Assembly: GCA_022818135.1 (NCBI GenBank)
Contig: JAFMSR010000003.1
Location: 31,507,962-31,571,961 of the forward strand
Length of the DNA stretch: 64,000 nucleotides
Direction: 5' to 3'
From: Saxidomus purpurata
Taxonomy: Eukaryota > Mollusca > Bivalvia > Venerida > Veneridae
This document shows, in pieces, positions 11,811 through 21,902 of this stretch (the first letter of the stretch is position 1; each line of letters opens with the position of its first letter). The position numbers were made by a program, and so were the translations under genes. The notes beneath the pieces were generated by a model. The model was not told the DNA's origin, did not search any database, and saw only the letters and a program-made list of their open reading frames with translations.

Positions 11811-13892
11811 AGCACTTTTTGAGAATTTTGACATATGTCTGCAAGAAAAAAGTGAATATTTCTTTAAAAATAAAGAATATCATTCAAAAAGACGTAGATT
11901 TCAAAGTGACAAATAACGGGTTCCCCAGTGTACCCTAAATAATACCCGGTCATTAATTAAGTGTTCGCTTATATTCATGGTCTCTGAAACAGTCGCGCGA
12001 GGGAGCAAAAAATATGGCAAAAAATGTACCGTATAAAAGTTATCACTAAATTTGTGATTAATTGTGAATAAAATACGTAACAATATTTAAAAGATAAAAC
12101 CGCATTGACATTTCTGTTTTATTTTCTTTTTACAATCATTATATAAACAGACATATAAGGTCTTTCAGTATTTCAATGACATTAATAATGTTTGACGAAA
12201 TCACCTTACATGTTAAAAGATTCATTCGCTGTCACCTTTATTTTGAGACTGTTTGCAAAGTGAACAGTTAGATTTAATAACTGATCGATTATGCCTGTTC
12301 GAACTTTCAATAACTTCAATAGCTCATTGAGAACATCTGAAAGGCGTCTTTTCTATTTATTGACAAACACCACATGTTAAGAGTACAGCAACAAAAACGG
12401 CTATTTCATGCATGTCTAATATGCTGTAAAAATATAAAGCTGTATTCCAGGCTTATTTTATTCGTACAGTTGTGTTTAAAAATGTATGTCTGAATATAAG
12501 AACTTCAATCCCTACAAGTCGTTGATCAATTTCAAATAGATCTAAGTCTAGTTTAGAAAAGCACGAACATGAAAATCTTTTGGGTTTTCGTCTTTTTTGC
12601 AACTCTTCAACCATACATGACAAAGCACAAAAATTAAACGACGCTGATTTTTCGCCTTATGTTATTTGAAGCGCCAGCTCGACATGGTGCCATAAGTTTG
12701 GTTCTACGACGAATGTATATCTAGGGTTTTTGAGACTAATCCTCGTTGTCCGACTTGAATGCATGCCGTTGATACAACGAGCTTCGCTAGCGGAAACGGT
12801 TGTTAGAAAATCTGAATACTAATGGCGTATCGAAATTGATGATAAAATGAGACTTTATACTGTCTAAACTTTTTAATGAGAATGGAAATCTTACATGCAA
12901 TGGAATAAAGTTCAATTAACTAATTAATACACATTGCTAAAACATCATTAACAATTAAAAACACGTGTAACAAGAACACGTACTCTGTTAAACTGAGCAA
13001 TAAATAGACAATTTGAAACACTTCCTGTCGGTTTTCACGTCACGTAAATATAAAACGACCTGGTTGTTTGACTGGTTTAAGCTAACCGACGAGTAACTTT
13101 TGGTTGAAGAACAGAAGATTCCTGTCTGGAAACACTTGTAGGATATTTTTAATTTGCTTTGAAGAGTTTTCAGTCCTTATATATTATCTTTAATGCACGC
13201 ATTTGTTTAGTGCAGACAAATAACCCCTAAAGTTAACATACTGTTAACTAAATCGTCGGTTAAAGTTCTAAACAACAACCCGGTCCTGGTAATCCTCAAG
13301 AACAACGTTTGACCAAATTTGATTAACTTAAATCCCTATTCCCAGACCGTTTGCGTATTCCATTCCATAAGTTCCGAGTTTGGTAAACTCTAATGAAAAC
13401 CAACCCATATGTAATATTTATGAACTAAATAAGTATCATAATTGTACAGAATATATACATATTTGTCTAGAAAATATGCGCATTTACAATGTTTGACCAT
13501 GTTCCCTTATAAACAAGAACGTTCTTAAGTCAGTTTAAAAGCAAGAATGGCACAAACGTCTATACAATATATACAAAACGTCTGAAACAACATGATGCTA
13601 ACGAATAAAAATATTTCGAAATTATAACTAAATGTAGTTATGTCGTCGTGCTTTCTGTAGATTCTTGTAAAAGCGCCAATGAAATAATGTATCTGTAATA
13701 GGTATCCCTATCCAAATAAATATAACACACATATGTACAGTTATGCTCAATTACAAAGTAAACCTTATCACTTGTTTTAGTTAGTTACTATTTCTTAGGA
13801 TGTTATTATTCGTGTTGTCATTGAAATATTCGTCGTACGTCGCATTAGAAATTGTGTCAATATGAGCATTATTACATGTTTTTATCACACTA
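11811..13892. other. no gene seen
   Basis: AT-rich sequence without coding signal, tRNA or clear repeat. The lower end (13.2-13.9 kb) would hold the 3' UTR of the minus-strand small gene at 13893-14162; a weak ATTAAA on the minus strand lies near 13188-13193. Confidence 0.45.
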
Positions 13893-14162
13893 TCACCGTG
13901 TATATGAATGGATTGGGTAACGTCCCCTTCCTCCTCCTCCTCCGTAAAAATCATAGTCATCATAGTCATCCTCGAATCTTCTGTATCCTCCTCCATACAT
14001 CGGACCGTCGACTGGCGGCATCGGATACCGTCCTCCACCGTACATCATTGGCTGGCGGACCAAAGTTCTCGGTCGCGATCGGTACATTATAGGAGTTATC
14101 TGCCTTCGCCTTCTGGGGTATTCGTAAACTTCATCCTCCGGAGCACTACCGCACCCGCCCAT
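13893..14162 (-). CDS. small Gly/Tyr/Arg-rich protein with N-terminal acylation motif
   Basis: An intact 89-codon frame. I start it at the Met of MGGCGSAPEDEVYEY, nine codons below the longest possible start, because this Met is followed by Gly2, Cys4 and Ser6. That is a textbook N-myristoylation site (MGxxxS) with a neighbouring Cys available for palmitoylation, which predicts membrane anchoring. After an acidic, Tyr-containing start come an Arg-rich patch (YPRRRRQ, YRSRPR), two MYGGG blocks with a PMPPVDGP linker, an Asp/Tyr cluster (EDDYDDYDFY), a Gly5 run and a basic YPIHSYTR end. Composition is non-random and unlike the AT-rich surroundings, which supports a real gene. I recognise no family. 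No TATA box or clear polyadenylation signal was found. Single coding exon as seen; an upstream non-coding exon is possible. Confidence 0.55.
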   Translation of the reverse strand: MGGCGSAPEDEVYEYPRRRRQITPIMYRSRPRTLVRQPMMYGGGRYPMPPVDGPMYGGGYRRFEDDYDDYDFYGGGGGRGRYPIHSYTR

Positions 14163-16060
14163 TTTATGGTCCCTCTTACTTGTCAGCAAAAAACGTTCAT
14201 ATCAAACTTTAAAGTCTGTTGCCGGTGACGTGAAAACAATTTTAGTATGTCTGTCCCAAAAATGTACCACATGTATCTCTAAGGTGAAATTTTCTCCTCT
14301 GCTGATGCTGAGATATTATACGTTTTTATCCCTTTCCTTTATCGTTCACAGTGCTATCTAGATTAAAAAAACAACAGTCATATAAAAAAACAAGTTTTTT
14401 TCACGTTAAAATTCCACTATAAGTAATACTGGATTTATTTCTGTTATCTTTTACTTTTTCCTGTTATATTTTGAAATTTAGCTTTATAGGATTTTTATTT
14501 ATTTTCAAAACTGAATTTATTGATCACAATCTAGTTTCTGTCAATCGCTGTCAATAAAAATAAAAAATATTTTGATCAACAAGTACTTTAACATTTTCAA
14601 TTTATCCATTTCAATAGATATATTTGATTGTATAGACTCTCTTTCAATAGTCGTTTAGACATATACAAACGTATTTACATATTAATATGTAGGTTTGAAT
14701 ACATTCTATTCACCTGTCATTGATTCCACTGCGATTTATAAATATTAAATATTATGTTGTAAAAAGATATCCGCAACATGAAGTAAAATTCAAATGTTCA
14801 AATACTTAAACTGTCACACAGTAATGCAAAACTCATTGCGCTGTTGCTTTTATTATGATACCATGTCAGAACTCCCTGTCTGATGATTATGAAACGTTCT
14901 GTTACGTAAAAATCGTGGGCAGTTTGTGGCAGATGTAACTTGCATAATTACCAGTAAGGTATGCATGTTGCCATATTTTCAACGTACGGCAATGTCAGGT
15001 ATGCCTGTGCATTAGAAAAGTCAGACGAGCTCAAGCTACTTCCGTTAGCTACAACATCAAAATCCCTATTAGATTATTATCCTTTATAAAAAAAAGTTTG
15101 GATTGAACGTGTTGGAGATTTTGAAGATCATAAAAATCTCGATACACATTCACTCAGAGCCCCGAAAACAATGAATGAAGTATTGTCGAATTTTCAAGGG
15201 GCCTATAACAAATCTCATATCGGACTCCGAACCGTCCCAAAACTTCAGTGTGTTATCATTTAATATTCATTCTACAATACATGACTGTTAGTGAAAAATA
15301 CACGACGGTCAGTGAAATGTGTTGTCTTTATATCATGAGAGTCAAGCGGCCCCTATCTGTAAATGGCGTTGAAAACACGTTATACTGCAATGCTAAACGT
15401 ACGCTATTACATGGCAGCTAAACCAATATCAATTTTATGCACACCGGGACTCTGGGGTTGATCTAGGTTCAAGCACTTGACCAGGTCTGTGGAAGGAGTG
15501 CATTTGAGCCTACCGGGAGCTAGAACTAGATTTTAGAGATTTCTTGTACATTTCTGTGTTGAAGCAATGTGTTAGTTTTAAAACCGTGTCAAAAATGTTA
15601 GTAACTATATAAAATCAAATTTCAACTCTAGGCCTTTGCCATTTACTTCCCACCTTTACCCTGTCCATTTTTCAGGCGCGTAGCTACCTATACGCAGGTA
15701 CGCAGGTGAAACCACATTATTTTCAGAGATAAATGTTTTTTAACATTAATTTTATTGTTTGAAATCTGGACTGGAGCAATATTTTGTCCCATATCTAGAT
15801 TAATTTAAATTCTAGATTCAATTAAGACCTTAACACTAGATTCAATTATCCATCGTATATTTTCTGGGTATAGTAGAGCTCTCGATAGATTAACAAATGG
15901 AGGCAACTCTGACGTATGTCAAATTGAAGAAGGACACTGAGAGCAGACATAAATGAACTTCATCTAGCTGTTGGGATTGCTCTAAGTAAATCTTCTTCAT
16001 AAAAGTTGGCAAAGTATGCTTTTCCTTTTTCAAAGATAGCATATACATGTGTAGTACTTA
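14163..16060. other. no gene seen
   Basis: Non-coding. Would include the promoter of the minus-strand small gene at its left edge. A string CAGGCGCGTAGCTACC at 15674-15689, with a repeated TACGCAGGT, looks like the end of a DNA transposon, but no partner terminus was found. Confidence 0.4.
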
Positions 16061-16300
16061 AAATAGCTTTAAAGTCTTGTTTAAATTCCCCAAATCCATT
16101 TTTTCGGCGTGGGACTTAAACCCCTGTCCCCTACCATCGACCCACCTGGGGCCCTAGTCATAAAGCATATAGTACTTTAACAGCTTTATTTTTTTCTTAA
16201 GTTCCCCAAAATCATATTTTTGCCGGGGGCTTCGCCCCCAGGGTCCCATTTCAAGGCTCTGTCCTGGACCCGCTGAGGTCCAAGTAGGCGCCCAGACCCC
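16061..16300. repeat. two imperfect tandem units with a GC hairpin
   Basis: Two related blocks follow each other: an AGCTTTAAAGTC...AATTCCCCAAATCC unit near 16061-16130 and an ACAGCTTTAT...AGTTCCCCAAAATC unit near 16170-16215. The second ends in a perfect 6-bp hairpin at 16225-16239 (GGGGGC-TTC-GCCCCC), which on the minus strand contains the heptamer GCGAAGC. GC-rich flanks contrast with the AT-rich neighbourhood, so this is probably transposon-derived. A minus-strand open frame over it (16154-16411) has no signature. Confidence 0.5.
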
Positions 16301-16651
16301 TCGCCCATTTAGTGAAACAGAAACGTCAAAGCAATGACCTTCAAAGACAAACTGTGGGTTTTCGAATGCAGTGAATGATGATGATAACTGTTGTTTTAAG
16401 AGCAGGCCCAAAGCTCACTTCTTGAGTATTCAACCGATCCCAGCATTTCTTCCATAATGCTGTTTAAAAGTGTTTTTTTTATGTCTAAACGGAGATTTTT
16501 GTGAAAAAAAAAACCTCCAATTTTGCAGAACGGTGTTGTTTTTGTATGCCAATATAGGTTAAAGCTGCAGCAAATTCTGTCTAGGTAGCTGTTCCACTGG
16601 AAATATAAGTGTAGATGGACCCTGTGAAAAGGGTCATTTTAGATATATAAT

Positions 16652-17897
16652 ACGGGCGAAAGCTCGAAGGGCGCGAAGCGCCCTTCGGGCGAAGCCCGAC
16701 CATAAGTAAACGTATGTACGAGTATTTAATTGAATACTGAAAGCAATAAAATTAATGAATTCACGATTACCCATGGAAGATTTCAATTTGTCCGCACCCA
16801 TGGACGATACGATAACATACTTATAACGATGCACCGTCTGTACGCAATCGCAACGTCTCGGCAGAATGAAGGGTAAGGAAATTTGCCGAAGACTTCCGAT
16901 TGCGTCTACAGGTACTCTGTTGTTGTTGTCATTAAATGTCTGCAATTTTTGTGTTTGAAAACGCAACACTTCAGCTTTGTACTTTGAAATGTAAAGAGAT
17001 CCTATTTATACACATTCCTAAAGTTTGATGCTCTTTCTTGTGACGCCATAAAAAGCACCATTTCTTTTCGCAATCAACCCTCGATGCATGACTCTATGGA
17101 TGGGAACCAGACGTTTCGGCCCCAGTACGTTTCGGCCTCAAGAAAATTGTGATGACGTTTCGGCCACATGACATTTCGGCCTCACTTTACGTCCATTTCG
17201 GCCCCAGTTCATATATAAGAGTCAATTATATCACGGACCTATCCGTGATTATATTGTTTCGATGTTCATATTTTTTTGGGTTTTATGGTATAATCAAATA
17301 TAAATATTGAATTATAAGTGGAATTTTTATGTTGTTATTGGTATAATTATGCTAACGATTACAATAATGAATCATTGTTATTTTGCGTTTTGAATAAACG
17401 AGTCTGTTGTTATTTTCTAATTGTGCAAAAAGTTGTTTGTGTCCGCAATTTAAAGATAATTTTATTGCTTTTGATATAACTTATTAATAAGTGGAACAAT
17501 TTCAAAGGATAATAGGCAATTAATTTAATTACGTGATGATTAGGTGATTATGTATGAAAAGAACCCTTTTTTCTGCACGGATAAACGGATAATTTGTATT
17601 GATGCACGATGTGTTAAAGCGTTAGAAAAGAAACATTAGCCGTATCCTTTTACATGTTTAAAACCACATAATATGTCATAAGTTTTCTGGGGCCGAAATG
17701 TCATGTGGCCGAAACGGCAATGGGGCCGAAACGTCGGGGCCGAAACGTCATGTGGCCGAAATGTCATGGGGCCGAAACGTCTGTAATATATTCGTGACCA
17801 ATAATTTTCGGAACTGGAACCGTTTTTGCGTCCCCTGAAAATTCGTACCATTTCTAAAATTATGCTTTCGCCCGATATAGGTATTGCCTATTTTCAT
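16652..17897. mobile_element. GCGAAGC-hairpin element, copy A (interrupted)
   Basis: Starts ACGGGCGAAAGC and ends GCTTTCGCCCGATATAGG...CCTATTTTCAT, so CGGGCGAAAGC at one end is inverted as GCTTTCGCCCG near the other. Just inside the left end two hairpins sit side by side: 16666-16686 (9-bp arms GAAGGGCGC) and 16686-16698 (arms CGGGC), both with a GAA loop, both containing GCGAAGC. No transposase is encoded, so it is non-autonomous. Copy B lies directly downstream with no spacer. Interrupted at 17102-17787 by a second element. The terminal hairpin and tandem layout recall Helitron/Helentron-like elements, but the class is undetermined. Confidence 0.7.
17102..17787. mobile_element. nested element with multiple ACGTTTCGGCC subterminal repeats
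   Basis: Its limits are set by comparing copy A with the uninterrupted copy B (TTTATGGATATTCGTGACC). The left part carries four to five GACGTTTCGGCC/CATTTCGGCC units; the right part carries the complement (GGCCGAAACGTC, GGCCGAAATGTC) six times. The left and right clusters are thus inverted relative to each other around an AT-rich core of about 450 bp. No coding frame. It jumped into copy A after that copy was in place, so it is younger. Confidence 0.75.
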
Positions 17898-18436
17898 ACG
17901 GGCGAAAGCTCGAAGGCGAAGCCCGACCATAAGTAAACGTATGTACGAGTATTTACTTGAATACTGAAAGCAATAAAATTAATGAATTCACGATTACCCA
18001 TGGAAGATTTCAATTTGTCCGCATCCATGGATTAACGATAACATACTTATAACGATGCACCGTCTGTACGCAATCGCAACGTCTCGGCAGAATGAAGGGT
18101 AAGGAAATTTGCCGAAGACTTCCGATTGCGTCTACAGGTACTCTGTTGTTGTTGTCATTAAATGTCTGCAATTTTTGTGTTTGAAAACGCAACACTTCAG
18201 CTTTGTACTTTGAAATGTAAAGAGATCCTATTTATACACATTCCTAAAGTTTGATGTTCTTTCTTGTGACGCCATAAAAAGCACCATTTCTTTTCGCAAT
18301 CAACCCTCGATGCATGACTTTATGGATATTCGTGACCAATAATTTTCGGAACTTGAACCGTTTTTGCGTCCCCTGAAAATTCGTACCATTTCTAAAATTA
18401 TGCTTTCGCCCGATATAGGTATTGCCTATTTTCATA
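17898..18436. mobile_element. GCGAAGC-hairpin element, copy B
   Basis: Nearly identical to copy A minus the insertion, and joined to it end to end (CCTATTTTCAT then ACGGGCGAAAGC). It has lost the first hairpin and keeps one (AAGGCGAAGCCC). The head-to-tail tandem and close similarity suggest recent amplification. A minus-strand frame shared by A and B (MLRFQTQKLQTF...) is a by-product of the repeat and not a gene. Confidence 0.75.
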
Positions 18437-18737
18437 TTATTTTTGTTAATTTGGTATATGGGATTATGTAGTTTTGTTATTTGGGATTAACTTGGTGTTG
18501 CAAGCCTACCAATGAAGAAATGAAGGAGTTTAGTTCCGAGTCCAACTTCACTCACATCCACAATGCGACTACCGAAGACTTCCCCCACCCGTCAAGCCAA
18601 CTACGAATGTCATTGCAACTTCATCACACCACATTTCGTGGCGGAATAGGATTGCTATACTGGCATGCTTTGTTTTATTACATTTTTAAGCAGATCTAAA
18701 GTGGTCGGAATATTTTTAGTTTCAGTCTCTCTTTTTT
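18437..18737. other. spacer between copies B and C
   Basis: Unrelated to the element copies on either side. A short open frame (18481-18699) has no recognisable domain. Confidence 0.4.
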
Positions 18738-19607
18738 ACGGGCGGAAGAACGAAGGGTGCGAAGCGCCCTTCGGGCAAAGCCCGACCATAGGTAAACGTA
18801 TGTACGAGTATTTACTTGAATACTGAAAGCAATTAATTATGTGATTTGTGATTACCCATGGAAGATTTCAAATTGTCCGCACCTGGACGATACGAAAACA
18901 TACTTATAACGATGCACCGTTTTTTAACTTCCGCTGCAAATGACGTCATTTATGTGACGTCATTAAATGTCAGCCATTTTTGTTTTGAAAAAATGCAATT
19001 CATTTCCGTTTAATGCAGGTTTGTACTTTGGAAATGTAAAGAGATTCTATTTATGTACACATTCCTAAAGTTTGATACTCTTTCTTGTTACGCCCTGAAA
19101 AGTAACATTTCTTTTAGCAGTCAACACCTTGATTCATGATTCAATTTGTTGTTGTTGTTGATCGCTATTGCCTCGATGTGGCTATGGTCACTATGTGCTG
19201 ACTAAAAAGTCGTTGTCATCTTTGCGCTTTACACACTGTACTTAAAACTCTTGATATTATAATTATTTTAGTTGTCATCAAAGGAAGTTGTTTAATACAA
19301 TGGCTAACATAACCTTTTTGTATCAGTCAGAAATTTGTCCAGAATAGATATCAATTCCCCTCTGGAATGCCTGTCAATTCCTTCTGTTTCCCCAATCAGT
19401 GTTGCAAGGGAGATGTATGGGCAGATCAGACCCTGTCTGTTGATTATTTCCTCTGTTTCTCTTTCCAAAGTGCTCCTCTCTATTCGATATCAATAATTTT
19501 CGTAACTTCAAACGTTTTTGCGACCCCTGGGCCCTGAAAATTCGTACCATTTTTTAAAATAAATTACTGTTATGCTTTCGCCCGATATAGGTTTTGCCTA
19601 TTTTCAT
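18738..19607. mobile_element. GCGAAGC-hairpin element, copy C (diverged, longer)
   Basis: Begins ACGGGCGGAAGAACGAAGGG, keeps the first hairpin (GTGCGAAGCGC) and has a mutated second one, and ends GCTTTCGCCCGATATAGG...TATTTTCAT like A and B. It holds about 340 bp (roughly 19143-19480) that A and B lack, so it is either closer to a longer ancestor or carries its own insertion. More substitutions than between A and B, hence older. Confidence 0.7.
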
Positions 19608-20687
19608 ATTAGAGAGAGAATTGAATTTGAACAGCGACTTTGTAAACAGCCGTTAGTTTTGTTTTTTAAAGAAAATGTAAGGTTCATATATGATGAACGA
19701 ATTTTTGGTAATTTTAGTAGTAGTTTACCTAATGAATTAAGACAACGTGTACTTCTTACGGTGGACCAAAAATAAAATCCCCCAGCAAACAAGTCATCTT
19801 TTTGGAATTTTGGGATTATGCATTTTTAAAAGAAAGACATCAGATTTTTTCAGTATATGTAAGCTAATTCTTTATTCGTTTAAACTATTATTGATGCAGA
19901 TATTTACGGAAGTAGGCGGGGAGAAAATCGCTCTTTCGTGACACACATTTGGATATGTTTATTTCGGATAGTACTTAGAGTTTACGTCTGAAAGCTGTTT
20001 AACATTTAATTATAAAAGTTAATATGTTAAGACCGGCGTTATTGCAGGAACAGATTAAGTGTCTTTTTATAATGGTAATTCCTCCTGTTCAAGTGCATAT
20101 GTTTCTTTTTAATCTATTTTATATATCAACTTTAAACCTCATCTCTGACTCTGGTGTGCTGATCTGATCTGATAGTGGAAAATGTGTACACCTCTACTAG
20201 ATATATATTTTTCTTAGGCTTCTAGATATATATTATATTGATTCCAATTTGATCAGTATGTTTACATATCATTTTTATAATAAAATGTATTACACATTCT
20301 AGCTAACAAGGCAAAGTGTTCATAACATTATATATCTGTTTTGAAGTCTATTCTGTGTTTGTCCCGAATTTACTTCATGTTAGTTGTCTCATGTTTACAA
20401 ATTGGCCATGTTTTTTCTTCATCATTACATGCCACTTAATGTTTATAGTGGCAACATGCTATTATGAAATGCAAATGTCATTAAAAACTTTATACATTTT
20501 AAGAAGATATTTTAATGTGAAAATACGAAAAAATTATGAGCATTTTAGAACTTTTCTTATTTTGAAAATCTTTTAAATTTTATATTTACTGCCAAAAAGC
20601 TTCATAAAAGATTAAAAATTGATTACCAATGTATAGGAAAGATTGTGTTTCCAAACAAAATGTAGTATTACGCAATGTTTTCTATTG
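19608..20687. other. no gene seen
   Basis: AT-rich. A frame at 19608-19775 (ERIEFEQRLCKQPL...) is compositionally protein-like but short, isolated and runs out of the neighbouring repeat; it may be a fragment of transposon protein. The frame at 20316-20576 is hydrophobic by AT bias. Confidence 0.4.
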
Positions 20688-20696
20688 ATAAAACAT

Positions 20697-21581
20697 GCTT
20701 CCGGGTCAACTCGTACCTTAGTCAACTCGTACCTTAGTCATCTCGTACCTGAATTGGTCAACTCGTACGGTTAAAAAAGTCAACTCGTACCCTTTGTAGT
20801 CAACTCGTACCTTTTGTTTCAAAACTGATATTTCAGGTGAAAGTCAGTTATTGTCAATTGTTAGTAAGCTGCTTTTATCATAAAACATGTATATGTTAAA
20901 TTGAAAAAATAAAATTTATTATTGGAATGTTTTTTTTTTTTAACTTTCTCTGCTGCATGCAAGAAAATAAATTACTTGGTAGGGTATTTTCATTCGAGAA
21001 GTAACTAGTCTTCTCAAAATTCAGTTAACTGTTACTGTCACTTGATCTGAAATTCCATCGCCTTGATAAATAAATGCACACAGAAAATTAAAGTTTGTAC
21101 ATAAATCGGTACAAAAATAAAACAGGAAGCAAATTAACAAATTTTATGAGCGTATCTACAAACCTTATTTCGTGTCTGAGGCCTATTGTATCTTAAAAAA
21201 CCTAAGTTGAACTGAAATAAAACGTATTTTCGTCAGTAACATGATGAAAATAATACAATTTTCGAAAGTCCCGTTATTCATTATTTTAGTAACTCTAAAA
21301 ACGAATGATTACGTATGGTACGAGTTGACTTTTTTTCAAACATTCTCTTCATTTCTTCCATTTTCTGATACAATTTTGCAAAATAAGAGCAAAATGAAGT
21401 ATTTCAATGCAAATATTTAATGATAATTGATAAAAAAATACTATTATCTCAAAGATATTGCATAAAAAAGTTTAAGGTACGAGTTGACTTTTTCGAAAAA
21501 AAATATCAGGTACGAGTTGACCAATTCAGGTACGAGATGACTAAGGTACGAGTTGACTTAGGTACGAGTTGACTGGTTACC
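20697..21581. mobile_element. 885-bp MITE with long TIRs and 9-bp TSD (Mutator-like)
   Basis: Flanked by a perfect 9-bp direct repeat ATAAAACAT (20688-20696 and 21582-21590). The terminal inverted repeats run about 80 bp and are built from repeated GTCAACTCGTACC units, with one GTCATCTCGTACC variant at the same position in both arms. A further unit occurs internally near 21317-21329. No transposase frame. A 9-bp target duplication with long TIRs fits Mutator-like (MULE) non-autonomous elements. It lies about 320 bp upstream of the IAP start codon, in the likely promoter region. Confidence 0.85.
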
Positions 21582-21902
21582 ATAAAACATCACTTGTGTC
21601 CACATTTTTGTGTTGTTAGTGGTAGTTTTTAAAGATATTTCAACAAGTTTAATATCAGTGGAAAGCTAATAAAACACACAATTTATTCATAATTAATAAA
21701 AAAATCGCAAATGTGTTAGTTTTTATTATCAATGGGTTTAGCAGCAACTTGTTATCAATCTTGCTTTGTGACATCATGACGATCTCTCCTATTCTTCCCT
21801 ACATGTACTTAAAGAAACTGTCTACCTTTTTTTTTTTTCATTGTAAACTTCATGTTTTTATTCAGATGAAGGAAGTGATGGTCAGGTTCTTTATTCATTG
21901 AA
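21582..21902 (+). promoter_or_regulatory. presumed 5' flank / 5' UTR of the IAP gene
   Basis: No TATA box stands out. A plausible splice acceptor (TTTTTATTCAG at 21855-21865) is followed by an ATG frame that stops after 11 codons, just before the CDS start at 21903. This could be a short upstream ORF in a spliced leader exon. Position is inferred from the first coding exon. Confidence 0.3.

Noticed and set aside
13908..14228. Plus-strand Ser-rich frame opposite the small Gly/Tyr gene
   Set aside because: Antisense image of GGN and TAY codons; the minus frame has the meaningful motif MGGCGS.
16634..16969. Minus-strand ORF repeated at 18010-18195, looking like a small gene family
   Set aside because: Both frames lie wholly inside copies A and B of the hairpin element; the similarity comes from the DNA repeat.
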